Positions 27,800 through 37,438 of a stretch of DNA of 64,000 nt are shown piece after piece (the stretch's first letter is position 1; each line of letters opens with the position of its first letter). Below the pieces are notes generated by a model. It ran no database searches. It worked only from the letters and a program-made list of their open reading frames with translations, and had not been told where the DNA came from. The translations under genes were made by a program, and so were the position numbers. This DNA comes from Helicobacter suis HS1 (GTDB lineage: Bacteria; Campylobacterota; Campylobacteria; Campylobacterales; Helicobacteraceae): positions 1,550,001-1,614,000 of the forward strand of contig NZ_AP026769.1 of assembly GCF_026000295.1 (NCBI RefSeq). The letters run 5' to 3'.

Positions 27800-29666
27800 T
27801 ATTGTTGTTGTGGGAGGGGGGCATGCAGGTATTGAGGCTTCTATTGTGGCGGCTAAAATGGGCGCTAAGGTGCATCTACTCACGCTTTTAATAGAAAATA
27901 TCGGGCTAGCTAGCTGTAACCCGGCCATTGGTGGACTTGGTAAGGGGCATTTGGTTAAAGAAATTGATGCCTTAGGCGGGGTCATGGGGATTTTAAGCGA
28001 TTTATCTGGTTTGCAATTTCGCATCCTTAATGCCTCTAAAGGACCAGCTGTACGGGGTACGCGCGCTCAAATTGATATGGATCTCTACCGCCAAAATGCC
28101 CGCAATTTAGTGTTAAACACTTCTAATTTAAGCGTTTCTCAAGAAATGGTGGAGGGTTTACTCATAGAAAATGGGGCTGTGGTGGGGGTTAAAAGTACTC
28201 TTGGTAAAGAATATAAAGCCTCAAAGGTTATTCTCACTACAGGAACTTTTTTACAAGGCCTAGTACACATCGGGACACATACAAGCCAAAACGGGCGCTT
28301 TGGTGAGAGCGCTTCTATTGAGCTAGCCAAGCATTTAAAAACTCTAGGTTTAGAAATAGGGCGGCTTAAAACCGGCACCTGCCCGCGTTTGGCTGGAAAT
28401 AGCATTGATTTTACAGAGCTAGAAGCCCACTTTGGGGATTTTCCTCCGCCTAAATTTAGCCATAAAACAAAGGATTTTAACCCCATACAATTACCCTGTT
28501 TTATCACCTACACTAATTCTAAAACCCACGCCCTTATTGAGCAAAATTTCCATTTAGCGCCTATGTTTAGCGGCCAAATAGAGGGGGTGGGGCCGCGTTA
28601 TTGCCCTAGCATTGAGGATAAAATTTATCGCTTTAAAGATAAAGAGCGCCACCAACTTTTTTTAGAACCCCAAACAAAAAGTGGCAGTGAGTATTATGTC
28701 AACGGGCTAAGTACTTCTCTACCCTTTCATTTACAAGAACAAGTTATTCACTCCATTAAAGGCTTAGAGCACGCCCACATTACGCGCTATGGTTATGCCA
28801 TTGAGTATGATTTTATCCAGCCTACAGGGCTTGAATACTCCCTAGAGAGTAAACAGATTAAAAATCTCTATTTAGCAGGCCAAATCAATGGTACAACTGG
28901 CTATGAAGAGGCAGCAGCACAAGGATTACTTGCCGGAATTAATGCTTGTTTGACTTTACAAAATAAACCCCCCTTAATTTTGCGGCGTGATGAGGCCTAC
29001 ATCGGTGTGATGATTGATGATTTAGTCAGTAAGGGCACACAAGAACCTTATCGCATGTTTACCTCTCGCGCTGAATACCGCCTACTACTACGAGAGGATA
29101 ATGCAAGGTGGCGTCTTTGCAAGTATGCTTATGCTTTAGGATTAATGAGTGAGAAAGAGCATGCCAAATTACAAAAGCAACAAGATCAGATCACAAAAGC
29201 CCTAGAAAATCTTAAAAACACACATTTTACGCCCTCTAAAGAAACCCTACAAAAACTCCAAGATTTAGGACAAGAGGGGATTAATGATAAATGTAATGGG
29301 GTGTTTTTAGCCGGACGCGATAGCTGTAGTGTAGAGATTTTAAGCTCTCTTTTTAGCTTTTTACAAAATTTAGAGCCAGAGGTTTTAGAGCAAGTTAAAA
29401 TTGCCTGTAAATACCATAGCTACATTGAAAAACAAAGCGCCTCTATTGCAAGAATGGAGCAGATGTTACAAAATAAAATCCCCTCAGATTTTGTCTTCCA
29501 TAAAATCCCCGGTCTTGGCCTAGAGGCCATAGAAAAGTTAGAGAGATTTCGCCCTAAAAGTCTCTTTGAGGCCTCACAGATTAGCGGAATCACCCCTTCT
29601 AACTTAGAAGTGTTGCAACTCTACCTCCACCTACACACTAAAACCACTCTTAAAGAGCTCCCATGA
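27792..29666 (+). CDS. mnmG: tRNA uridine modification FAD protein MnmG (GidA)
   Basis: MnmG binds FAD and works with MnmE on tRNA wobble uridines. The dinucleotide fold [15 protein letters not shown], the [20 protein letters not shown] block, and ARLAGNSID-like and [12 protein letters not shown] motifs are intact. The frame is open from 27705, but residues up to 27799 are a copy of an internal segment. The true start is inferred at 27792 from the displaced 5' end (ATG 26545 plus 1247), giving 624 residues, close to the usual 621-630. It overlaps dapE by 4 bases. Confidence 0.93.
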   Translation, partial: TQDIVVVGGGHAGIEASIVAAKMGAKVHLLTLLIENIGLASCNPAIGGLGKGHLVKEIDALGGVMGILSDLSGLQFRILNASKGPAVRGTRAQIDMDLYRQNARNLVLNTSNLSVSQEMVEGLLIENGAVVGVKSTLGKEYKASKVILTTGTFLQGLVHIGTHTSQNGRFGESASIELAKHLKTLGLEIGRLKTGTCPRLAGNSIDFTELEAHFGDFPPPKFSHKTKDFNPIQLPCFITYTNSKTHALIEQNFHLAPMFSGQIEGVGPRYCPSIEDKIYRFKDKERHQLFLEPQTKSGSEYYVNGLSTSLPFHLQEQVIHSIKGLEHAHITRYGYAIEYDFIQPTGLEYSLESKQIKNLYLAGQINGTTGYEEAAAQGLLAGINACLTLQNKPPLILRRDEAYIGVMIDDLVSKGTQEPYRMFTSRAEYRLLLREDNARWRLCKYAYALGLMSEKEHAKLQKQQDQITKALENLKNTHFTPSKETLQKLQDLGQEGINDKCNGVFLAGRDSCSVEILSSLFSFLQNLEPEVLEQVKIACKYHSYIEKQSASIARMEQMLQNKIPSDFVFHKIPGLGLEAIEKLERFRPKSLFEASQISGITPSNLEVLQLYLHLHTKTTLKELP

Positions 29667-30802
29667 ATGCTATTACTCTTGCCCAAAAACTTTTAACCTA
29701 CCCAACTATCACACCCAAAGAAGAGGGGGTTTTTGCCTACCTAGCCTCTCTTTTGCCAGATTTTAAAGTCTTGCACGCTAATAAAGAACCGGTTAAAAAT
29801 ATATTTCTTTATAGAGATTTTGGCGGGGAAAACCCCTTGCATTTTTGCTTTGCCGGGCATGTAGATGTTGTGCCTCCGGGGGAGGGCTGGAGTGTAGATC
29901 CTTTTGCTGGGGTACTTGTGGATAATTTTTTATATGGGCGCGGAGCGCAGGATATGAAGGGAGGCATTGCGGCCTTTTTTTGTGCTGTGATAGAGTTTTG
30001 TAAACATGTTCAAAAGCCAAAAATCCCTTTGATTCTCTCTATTCTTTTAACCAGTGATGAGGAGGGTAAAGCCAAGTTTGGTACAAAACACATGCTAGAG
30101 GTTTTGCAAAAAAAGCATTTATTGCCCCATTTTGCTTTAGTGGCCGAACCTACGAGTATGCAGACCCTAGGCGATAGTATTAAAGTTGGTAGAAGAGGGT
30201 CAATCAGCGGAAACATCATCGTACAAGGCGTGCCCGGGCATGTGGCCTATCCTAAAAAATGTTTAAATCCTATTGATCTTATTTCTGATAAATTGAATTT
30301 ACTAGCCGGAGCGCTTTTAGACAAGGGTGATGCTTTTTTTGAGCCCTCCCGCTTGGTGCTTACCTCCATTGAAAGCCATGTGCCCGCAGAAAACATGACA
30401 CCCAGAAGCCTAAAGATTGCCTTTAATGTCCGCCATTCGCCCGCCACCACGCGCGAAGATGTGGAAAATTTCTTAGATAGAGTACTCTCTAAAGTCCCCT
30501 GTGATATTCATTTAAGACAAAATTCTTTGCCCTTTGTCTCCTCTAAAGATAGCCTCATTCTCTCATATCTTAAACAAGCCATTACAGAAGTTTTAGAAAT
30601 CACCCCTGCACTTAACACTAAGGGGGGCACTAGCGATGCGCGCTTTTTTAGGGCGCTGGGGGTGGAGGTTGTAGAGTTTGGTGTGTGTAACGATCGCATC
30701 CACTCTACTGATGAGAGGGTAGGGGTGGAGGAGTTAGAACAACTCCAAAGCGTCTTTTTTAGATTGCTTGATTTGTTTTTTAAAAAATCGCTAGAAAGAT
30801 GA
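29663..30802 (+). CDS. dapE: succinyl-diaminopimelate desuccinylase
   Basis: DapE is a zinc metallopeptidase-fold (M20) enzyme of the lysine and meso-diaminopimelate pathway for peptidoglycan. Its 379 residues have the metal-binding HVDVVPPG near 72, RGAQDMKGG near 93, the SDEEG glutamate near 132, and the C-terminal GGTSDARF near 320 and [10 protein letters not shown]. It is coupled to mnmG by a 4-base overlap, the same pairing as in H. pylori. Confidence 0.95.
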   Translation: MNAITLAQKLLTYPTITPKEEGVFAYLASLLPDFKVLHANKEPVKNIFLYRDFGGENPLHFCFAGHVDVVPPGEGWSVDPFAGVLVDNFLYGRGAQDMKGGIAAFFCAVIEFCKHVQKPKIPLILSILLTSDEEGKAKFGTKHMLEVLQKKHLLPHFALVAEPTSMQTLGDSIKVGRRGSISGNIIVQGVPGHVAYPKKCLNPIDLISDKLNLLAGALLDKGDAFFEPSRLVLTSIESHVPAENMTPRSLKIAFNVRHSPATTREDVENFLDRVLSKVPCDIHLRQNSLPFVSSKDSLILSYLKQAITEVLEITPALNTKGGTSDARFFRALGVEVVEFGVCNDRIHSTDERVGVEELEQLQSVFFRLLDLFFKKSLER

Positions 30803-31718
30803 CACGCCTTTAGGTGGGGTAATCCTGCGCGTCTTTATATGTTGGAGATCAAATTTAGGGATAGCCAACATTTCCTACAGGCAACCCCAGCATAAGCCAA
30901 GTGTTTTTAGCATTAATGTTTTTAGCATTTGAGCGTTTCACAAGGGTTTTTATAAATCAAAGCTTTAATTGCCCTAAAAACTTTAATTGCTTTTTCCAAA
31001 GCATTTCTTCTAAATTGATTTTCTGGAGTGTGCTAACTGCCCTTAAAGACTGGCTAGCAGAGTCTGCAAATTACGCACAGATTGCAAAGCAAGCTTCCTA
31101 AAAATCTGCTGGAGTGCACACCTAGCGAGCTTTACACACAATACTCTACGGGTAAATACACCCCTTATTAGGGCTTTGCCTCGAGATGTTGTAGAAAGGT
31201 AAAAGCGCTAAAGGGGTAGATAGACAAGTGCTACAGCACACTTATAAAAAAAATACTACAACTAGAAAAATCCACTCACGCTGCCCATGAAACATAACTT
31301 ACGAGCCCTTTTGAAATATTCCTCAGCCTTTTGTAAATCTTTTTCTACACCCTCTCCATTCCTATACATGACCCCCAAGTTGAAAAAAGCCCCAGCATGC
31401 CCCCCGTCTGCTACTTTTTGAAGAACCCTATGGCTTTTTGGTAATCCTTATCCTCATAAGCTTTTAATGCTACATCCAAAATCCTCTGACATTTTCTGTT
31501 CTCCTTTGAAATAAGACTGCTCTCTTAAATTCTACTTTTTTACTTGCTACAGCTAGCGCTTAGGCGCAAAGACTCTAAAAGCTTCCCGCCCTCATTTCCA
31601 AACTCTACGCTTTTTTAAGAAACTTCATAGCCTTTTTGGGTTTGGCTTTCATGCCAATGCCCCTAGCTCTAGTTATAAAAAACATAACCACGCTAAGAGC
31701 TTTTAAAGTAGCGCAATT
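30803..31718. other. gene-poor stretch with remnants
   Basis: Some 900 bases without an intact gene. A short plus-strand open frame at 30901-31101 has no recognisable family. The right half holds a decayed Sel1-repeat gene described separately. I see no tRNA or repeat. Confidence 0.6.
31270..31690 (-). pseudogene. Sel1-repeat (Helicobacter cysteine-rich protein type) remnant
   Basis: The minus strand encodes ALKAYEDKDYQKAIGFFKK, then after a one-base loss HAGAFFNLGVMYRNGEGVEK and DLQKAEEYFKRARKL, which are consecutive Sel1 repeats. A further weak repeat ARGIGMKAKPKKAMKFLKKA lies upstream near 31620-31680 beyond several stops. The known family members are secreted, disulfide-rich proteins. 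This copy is dead or contains indel errors. Confidence 0.65.
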
Positions 31719-32399
31719 TCAAGAGTTTTCTACACTTTTTGGGTAACAGAAACGATACCCCCTACGGCGCACGGTTTCTACGGTGGAAATACCTAGTGGT
31801 TTGTCCATTTTTTGGCGAATCTGATTAATGGCCACCTCAATCACATTAGGCGTTACTAATTCTGGCTCTTCCCAAATAGCGTCTAAAAGTTGCTCTTTAG
31901 ACACGATTTGATCGCGGTGGCGTGCTAGATGAGTAAGCACTTCAAAGGGTTTACCTTTAACTTCAATTTCCTTACCCTTATATACGATCTTTTCCTCATC
32001 TGGATTAATCACAAGATCTTCAATTTCAATAATGCTAGAACCCCAAAAGCGTAGTCTCGCCTCAATCCTAGCCACAAGCACCCCCAAATCAAAAGGCTTA
32101 GCGATAAAATCATCTACCCCCTCCTTAAAGGCTTTGATTTCTTGCTCACTGGAGGCATTATTGGCTAGCATGATGCTTACAATAGAGGCGTGTTTAGCCT
32201 TTGCATAAGGTACTAAACTTAAGCCATTACCATCGCTAAGCTCTAAACTAATCAGTACAAGATCGTAATTGCGGATGCTGATGTAATACTCGCCATCCTC
32301 TAAATTCTCTGCTACATCTACCTGAAAACTCTTTTCGCTGAGGTAGGCGCTAATTTCTTTGCTTAAATCAGCGTTGTTTTCCACCAACAAGATACGCAT
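31719..32399 (-). CDS. hsrA: atypical orphan response regulator HsrA (HP1043 type)
   Basis: A 226-residue OmpR-class regulator that is essential in H. pylori and works without phosphorylation. The receiver domain (1-115) has Ser51 where the phosphorylated Asp is expected (YDLVLISLEL), supporting an Asp-independent protein. The winged-helix domain includes GKPFEVLTHLARHRDQIVSK, the region TPNVIEVAINQIRQKMDKP, and ETVRRRGYRF. No histidine kinase gene is adjacent. Confidence 0.93.
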   Translation of the reverse strand: MRILLVENNADLSKEISAYLSEKSFQVDVAENLEDGEYYISIRNYDLVLISLELSDGNGLSLVPYAKAKHASIVSIMLANNASSEQEIKAFKEGVDDFIAKPFDLGVLVARIEARLRFWGSSIIEIEDLVINPDEEKIVYKGKEIEVKGKPFEVLTHLARHRDQIVSKEQLLDAIWEEPELVTPNVIEVAINQIRQKMDKPLGISTVETVRRRGYRFCYPKSVENS

Positions 32400-32495
32400 T
32401 CAAATCCTTTAACTTAAACTTAAATTATTATAACAAAAGTTTAAGAGAAAATTCCAGATATTTTAGATATTTTAACTAGCCGGCATTTAGTCGGC

Positions 32496-32532
32496 ACGGG
32501 CGGGGTAACTCCCCCTCCTTATCCCCGTCCGT
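32496..32532. terminator. GC-rich hairpin between argS and hsrA
   Basis: ACGGGCGGGG pairs with CCCCGTCCGT with one mismatch around a pyrimidine-rich loop. A second small hairpin (GCCG...CGGC) lies at 32480-32495. Located 3 bases downstream of the argS stop, it may terminate or attenuate argS transcripts. No long T-run follows. Confidence 0.45.
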
Positions 32533-32534
32533 TG

Positions 32535-34145
32535 TTACATCTTTCTTTTAGCTTCAATCCCAAGTAATTTTAAACCAATTGTTAGACTCAAGCTTACCAT
32601 TTGGCAAAGTTTTAAATAGGGCAATTCTTGCGGGGTGTCTAAAATTCTATAGGCATTATAAAAACTGTGAAAATCGGCAGCTAAACCTTTAAGATAATCG
32701 CATATCTTTTGCAACTCCCTATCTTGAAAGGCGGTTTGTAAAATTTTAGGCAAATTAAGAGCGTTAAAAAGAAGAGCGCCCCCAGACTCGGGGAGATTTT
32801 CTAAAGAACTTGAGAGAATAGCCTGCAAGCTAGCATTAGGCTTTTGGAAGAATTTTTCTAACATGGTGTGGATACGGGCGTTGGCGTAGTGGATATAAAA
32901 AATGGGATTAGAACTGTCTTGTTTTTGCAAACTAGCAATGTCAAATTCTAAATGCGTATCTAGCTTTTTACTCAGAAACACAAAACGCAAAGCATCTTTG
33001 CCCATGTCCTCTAGTACATCGCTAAGCAGCACTGAATTACCCGCCCGCTTACTCATTTTATAAGGCTTGCCATTTTGCAATAAAGCCACCATTTGCACCA
33101 AAAGCACCTCTAACTTTTGTGCCTCATAGCCTAGAAACTGCAAAGCTGCCTTGATACGGGCTACATAGCCGTGGTGATCAGCCCCAAAAATATTAATGTA
33201 ATGATCAAAGCCCTGTTTGAATTTATAATCATGGTAGGTGATGTCCCCAGCGATATAGGTAAAGTCCCCATCATTTTTACGAATCACGCGATCTTTTTCA
33301 TCTCCAAACATGCTAGATTTAAGCCACCTCTTGCCCTCAAATTCATACACGCCTCCGGCCTGCTCTAAACGCTTAAAAACCTCCTCTTGATGCGCAAACA
33401 TCGCCCTTTCACTCGCATAATTTTCTATAACAATTCCCAAATCTGCTAAACTCTGCTCTATTTGAGCTAATACCACTTCTTTAGCAAAGTCTCCTAATGT
33501 GGCGTAAAGATTGGGATCATTGTTATTTAAATCCGGGAAATGCTCCAATGCCTTTTGAGCTAGTTCATTGATATACGCGCCTCTATAATACTCTGTTGGG
33601 TATTCTACTTTGAGATGTTGCATCTCACAAATAGCTAGCCAAAGTGAAAGGCCGAGTAATTTAATCTGTGCGCCTAGATCGTTGACATAATATTCGGTGT
33701 GTACTCTGTAGCCTAAAAAGCGGGCTAAATTGCCAAAGCTATCTCCAAAAATTGCCCCTCTGGCATGCCCGATATGCAAAGGTCCTGTAGGATTTGCGCT
33801 GACAAATTCTAAATAAAGGCTCTCGTTTTTATCCGCTTCTTTGCCAAAATCTACCCCCAGTTTTAAGGCCTGATTGCAAAAGCGATCTAAAAAACTTTCT
33901 TTGAGGGTAAAATTAATATAGCCATTGAGTGCTTCTATTTTTGCAAAAACAGCCTGACACTCTTCATCTTCTAAAAGACGATCCACCAACTCTAGCGCGA
34001 TAATCTTAGGTGGCTTTTTATACACCTTTGCTAAAGGAAAAGCAACCACACTAGCATAATGCCCTAAACTTCTATCTTTAGGGTGCTCTAAGATCACCTC
34101 TGTTTGTAAAACCCGTTCTAGTAGGGTTTTGATCGTGTAATGCAT
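32535..34145 (-). CDS. argS: arginyl-tRNA synthetase
   Basis: This class I synthetase charges tRNA-Arg. Its 536 residues include an N-terminal Add-1 domain, the HIGH motif in SANPTGPLHIGHARGA (about 121-136), KMSKRAGN near 358, and the anticodon-binding DALR domain at the C-terminus. It starts one base after the tatA stop, in the argS-tatA-gmk order of H. pylori. Confidence 0.97.
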   Translation of the reverse strand: MHYTIKTLLERVLQTEVILEHPKDRSLGHYASVVAFPLAKVYKKPPKIIALELVDRLLEDEECQAVFAKIEALNGYINFTLKESFLDRFCNQALKLGVDFGKEADKNESLYLEFVSANPTGPLHIGHARGAIFGDSFGNLARFLGYRVHTEYYVNDLGAQIKLLGLSLWLAICEMQHLKVEYPTEYYRGAYINELAQKALEHFPDLNNNDPNLYATLGDFAKEVVLAQIEQSLADLGIVIENYASERAMFAHQEEVFKRLEQAGGVYEFEGKRWLKSSMFGDEKDRVIRKNDGDFTYIAGDITYHDYKFKQGFDHYINIFGADHHGYVARIKAALQFLGYEAQKLEVLLVQMVALLQNGKPYKMSKRAGNSVLLSDVLEDMGKDALRFVFLSKKLDTHLEFDIASLQKQDSSNPIFYIHYANARIHTMLEKFFQKPNASLQAILSSSLENLPESGGALLFNALNLPKILQTAFQDRELQKICDYLKGLAADFHSFYNAYRILDTPQELPYLKLCQMVSLSLTIGLKLLGIEAKRKM

Positions 34146-34409
34146 TTAGCTAACTTTGGTAGGGTCTTTAGTTTGTGTGCTACTCTGTGGGCTATTTGGG
34201 GTTTGTGGATTAGGGCTAGTGGTGTGTAAAGTTTGCACCTCCTCCTTACCCTCTTTTTTCTCCTCCTCATCATCTTTCACAGCCTTTTTAAAGTTCTTAA
34301 TCCCGCTACCAAGCCCCTTAGCCAACTCAGGGATTCTTTTAGCCCCAAATAAAAGCAAGATCACCACTAAAACAATCAGCCAATGCCAAACACTTGTAAA
34401 ACCACCCAT
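34146..34409 (-). CDS. tatA: twin-arginine translocase subunit TatA
   Basis: TatA forms the variable pore of the Tat export system. The protein has 87 residues: one N-terminal transmembrane helix ([12 protein letters not shown]), the hinge [14 protein letters not shown], an amphipathic helix, and a polar Glu/Lys then Pro/Thr-rich tail. It lies between gmk and argS. Confidence 0.95.
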   Translation of the reverse strand: MGGFTSVWHWLIVLVVILLLFGAKRIPELAKGLGSGIKNFKKAVKDDEEEKKEGKEEVQTLHTTSPNPQTPNSPQSSTQTKDPTKVS

Positions 34410-34454
34410 GTTTATCCTTTTATAGGGATTTTTTCCATATTAGCATAGCCTAAC

Positions 34455-35063
34455 TTAGTCTTTCCAAGCACGGCAAAGTTGCTCCTTAGGAAACATCTGT
34501 TGTTTATAGCGCAAGGTGTGAGCTACTTCTAGCACCATTTTTTTAGAAAGCTCTAAATCCTCGTTGATGAGCACATAATCAAACTGATCTATCTCTTGGA
34601 GTTCTTTAAAAGCCGTGATGAGGCGCTTTGTGATCACCTCGTTACTATCTGTTTGTCGTTGCTCTAAACGGGTGCGTAAAACCTGTGCATTTTTAGTCGT
34701 GATAAAAATAGAAGTCGCTTGAGGATAAATATTTTTAACGCTACGATGCCCCTGTACATCAATATCAAGTAGTACAAGTTTATTCACTTTCAAAGCCTGC
34801 TCAATGGGTATAAGAGAAGTGCCATAATAATAGCCGTGTACTTTAGCCCATTCTAAAAACTGATGTTTGTCAATCCCTTCTAAAAAAGCCTCTTGGCTTA
34901 CAAAATAATAATGCTTCCCCTCAATCTCTCCTTCTCGTTTGGGACGCGTTGTGGTTGAGATAGAAAAATAAATATCCTCACATTGCTCTAATAAATGCCT
35001 CACAAGGGTACTCTTACCCGATCCACTTGGACCAGCTAAGATGAGCATGCGATAGGCAGTCAT
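34455..35063 (-). CDS. gmk: guanylate kinase
   Basis: Gmk converts GMP to GDP. Its 202 residues include the P-loop LAGPSGSGKSTLVRHLL (about 8-24), STTTRPKREGEIEGKHYYFV for GMP binding, and LLDIDVQGHRSVK. It overlaps the poly-E gene by 4 bases. Confidence 0.96.
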   Translation of the reverse strand: MTAYRMLILAGPSGSGKSTLVRHLLEQCEDIYFSISTTTRPKREGEIEGKHYYFVSQEAFLEGIDKHQFLEWAKVHGYYYGTSLIPIEQALKVNKLVLLDIDVQGHRSVKNIYPQATSIFITTKNAQVLRTRLEQRQTDSNEVITKRLITAFKELQEIDQFDYVLINEDLELSKKMVLEVAHTLRYKQQMFPKEQLCRAWKD

Positions 35064-36805
35064 GTTTTATCAGCTAATTGGACCTGAACATGGAGGGTTT
35101 TATTCTCTAAAATCTTAGGATCAATGGGCAAATCTTTAAGCAAGGTTTGTAAATCAAAACTTAAGCTCAAAGGGGGCAAACTTGGTTGTTCTTTTTGAGG
35201 CATTTGCTCTTGAGGTATTTCCTCTTGTGGCGCTTGCTCTTGGGGTGTGGCTTCTGCTTTCTTATCCTCCTTATCTGCCTCCTCCTCTTTTACTTCCTCT
35301 GCTGTCTCTGTACTCTTTGGCTGTTCTTTTGGCTGTGCCTCTTGCTTGGCCTCTTCACTGGGTATTTCAGATTCATCCATCACACTAGCCATAACCGGCT
35401 CAGGAATGTCTTCAATTTTTTCAAACTCTTGGGATTCTTTTTCAGGCGGGGTTGTTAAAGATTCTTTAGATTCTGTAGATTCTTGTACGGGTGTTAAACT
35501 TTCTGGCTCTGAGGCTTGGGGTTGTGTCTCTTTTTCTAAGGGGATTTCTGAAATTTCTGGTTGCTCTTTAAGTTCTTGAGATTCTTGAATTGGCTCTTGA
35601 GGTTCTTTTTCTACATGTTCAACTTCTGCACTTTCCTCGACCTCTTGATTAGCCTCTTTGTCTTGAGAAGATGGGGGGGTTTCTTTTGCCTCTACTTCCT
35701 CCTTTTTAGACTCTTCTATTTGGGGTTCTTCAGATTCTGTATCTTGAGTTGAACTAGAATCTGCATGGGGGGTTTCTTGTGGCATCTCTTGTGCTTCTTG
35801 TGCTAAAGAAGGTTCTATATCTGTGAGGGGTTGTATATCCTCCATAGCCGTGTGCATCGCGCTATCCATTCCATGCATGCTATCCATGAGCTCTTGAGCC
35901 TCAGGAGAATTTTCTTGCATTAAATCCTCAAGCATGTCCATATGTACACTATCTGCATGGGTGTGGGATTCAAGGGGAATATCATCTGGAAGAGCAGAGT
36001 CTGGCGTGGGTTCTTTAGAGCTATCTGTCTCTTTTTTAGGGGTGTGTGTTTCTACTGGCAATAAATCCTCTAAATTTAACCCTTCTGTGTTATCGTGATG
36101 GGTTGGGGTTTCTTGGGTTGGGGTTTCTGGTGGCAAGGGGGTTTGACTTGTTTCTTCTGCCTTTTGCTCTTTTTGCTCGTGTTCTTGTGGTTTAGCCTGT
36201 GAGGGTTCTTGTGATGTTATAGGTTCTTGTGATTCTGTAGGCGTTTCTGGGATTGCCTCTTCTTTATGTTCTTCTTTATGTTCGCCCCCCTCTGCTTTCT
36301 GCTCTACTTTTTGCTCAGGAGTGCTTGAAGAGACCTCATGTTCTCCGGGGACATCTAACAATCCTTTTAGTTGATCTAAACTGGAATCAATATCCTCTAA
36401 AAATTTTGTATCTGCAGGTTGTGTTTGTTCTACTTGGGGACTTGAGGCTTGCTTAGGGGCTTGATCACTAGGAGAGGTGTCCATAACTCTTTGCAAAATA
36501 TAAAGTACATCTGTGGGTAAAAAAGGTTTTTGGATGCAATGCGTAAACCCCTCACACTCCTCCACACCCTTTCTATGCAAGAACGTTTTAAAGTGTACTT
36601 TTTCTAAGTAGGGTTTGATCTGTGCATATTCCTCGCCACCTATAGCTGTATCGTCTGCAAAAAAGAAATACGCCTGATCTTCTTGTAGCAATGAAATAGC
36701 ATCCCCTACACGATCTACGGCCACTAGCTCTAGGTTTAACTTTTTAGCGATGTTTTCAAAAAGCTTACCCACCATCTTATTTTGATTGACTAATAGAATT
36801 TTCAA
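35060..36805 (-). CDS. poly-E-rich protein with degenerate receiver domain (HP0322 type)
   Basis: A 581-residue acidic protein. Residues 1-110 resemble a response-regulator receiver (MKILLVNQNKMVGKLFENIA ... CIQKPFLPTDVLYIL) without an obvious phosphoacceptor pair. Residues about 115-540 are a long low-complexity region of Glu, Gln, Pro, Ser and Thr, followed by a short conserved tail with LPPLSLSFDLQTLLKDLP. In other Helicobacter the poly-E protein is connected with flagellar assembly and polar positioning. The flagellar gene flgH is nearby. Confidence 0.85.
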   Translation of the reverse strand: MKILLVNQNKMVGKLFENIAKKLNLELVAVDRVGDAISLLQEDQAYFFFADDTAIGGEEYAQIKPYLEKVHFKTFLHRKGVEECEGFTHCIQKPFLPTDVLYILQRVMDTSPSDQAPKQASSPQVEQTQPADTKFLEDIDSSLDQLKGLLDVPGEHEVSSSTPEQKVEQKAEGGEHKEEHKEEAIPETPTESQEPITSQEPSQAKPQEHEQKEQKAEETSQTPLPPETPTQETPTHHDNTEGLNLEDLLPVETHTPKKETDSSKEPTPDSALPDDIPLESHTHADSVHMDMLEDLMQENSPEAQELMDSMHGMDSAMHTAMEDIQPLTDIEPSLAQEAQEMPQETPHADSSSTQDTESEEPQIEESKKEEVEAKETPPSSQDKEANQEVEESAEVEHVEKEPQEPIQESQELKEQPEISEIPLEKETQPQASEPESLTPVQESTESKESLTTPPEKESQEFEKIEDIPEPVMASVMDESEIPSEEAKQEAQPKEQPKSTETAEEVKEEEADKEDKKAEATPQEQAPQEEIPQEQMPQKEQPSLPPLSLSFDLQTLLKDLPIDPKILENKTLHVQVQLADKT

Positions 36806-36841
36806 GGACTCTCCTTAAGCTAGGCTAGCTAAGCTGTGGAT

Positions 36842-36847
36842 TATAAT
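36842..36847 (+). promoter_or_regulatory. TATAAT -10 box upstream of nuc
   Basis: A perfect TATAAT lies 40 bases before the nuc start codon, in the short divergent region with the poly-E gene. Confidence 0.6.
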
Positions 36848-36886
36848 ACAACTTCGCCTTTTTTTACTTTAACCATAAGGACATTC

Positions 36887-37438
36887 ATGCGCTCTATTAA
36901 AGCCTCTTTATTTTCAAGTCTACTAGCTTTTAGTCTTAATTTGCAGGCTGATTCTACCCTATACATGCTCCCTTATGAACAAAATGAGGCGCTTAAAAGT
37001 TTAATTAGTGGGATTAATGCGGCTAAGAGTAATATAAACATCGCCATTTATAGTTTTACCCATAGAGACATTAGCAAGGCGTTAAAAGATGCTGCTAGCC
37101 GTGGCGTTCGTATTAATATCATCTTTGATCGCAGTTCTAATATCCATAGCGAATATTCTGCAATGGGCTATCTTTCTAAATATCGTGGGATTAATACTTG
37201 TATGCTTAGTGGTAGAGAAGCGCGTAAGATTGGGCGTGGTAGGCATGAGTATGAAGGTATCATGCACCAAAAACTAGCTCTTATTGATAATAACACCATC
37301 TTTTTAGGTTCGGCTAATTGGAGTAAAAACGCTTTTGAGAATAATTACGAACTCCTAATGAGGGATAACAACCCAGCCATTATCCAAAAAGCCCAGAGTT
37401 ATTTCAAAAAGATGTGGGCGGGGTGCCAACACCCTTAA
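36887..37438 (+). CDS. nuc: phospholipase D-family nuclease, exported
   Basis: A 183-residue nuclease of the PLD superfamily. The start at ATG 36887 has AAGGA 7 bases upstream and begins a signal peptide ending near LQADS; the frame is open upstream to 36836. The single HKD motif is HQKLALIDNNTIFLGSANWS, with the catalytic His and Lys. In H. pylori the homologue is a membrane-bound thermonuclease-type enzyme of the same locus. It overlaps the convergent outer membrane protein gene by 4 bases. Confidence 0.9.
   Translation: MRSIKASLFSSLLAFSLNLQADSTLYMLPYEQNEALKSLISGINAAKSNINIAIYSFTHRDISKALKDAASRGVRINIIFDRSSNIHSEYSAMGYLSKYRGINTCMLSGREARKIGRGRHEYEGIMHQKLALIDNNTIFLGSANWSKNAFENNYELLMRDNNPAIIQKAQSYFKKMWAGCQHP

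Noticed and set aside
35182-35752. Several long plus-strand hydrophobic frames
   Set aside because: They are the antisense of the Glu/Gln/Pro-rich region of the poly-E gene, which automatically gives Leu/Phe/Cys-rich shadows.
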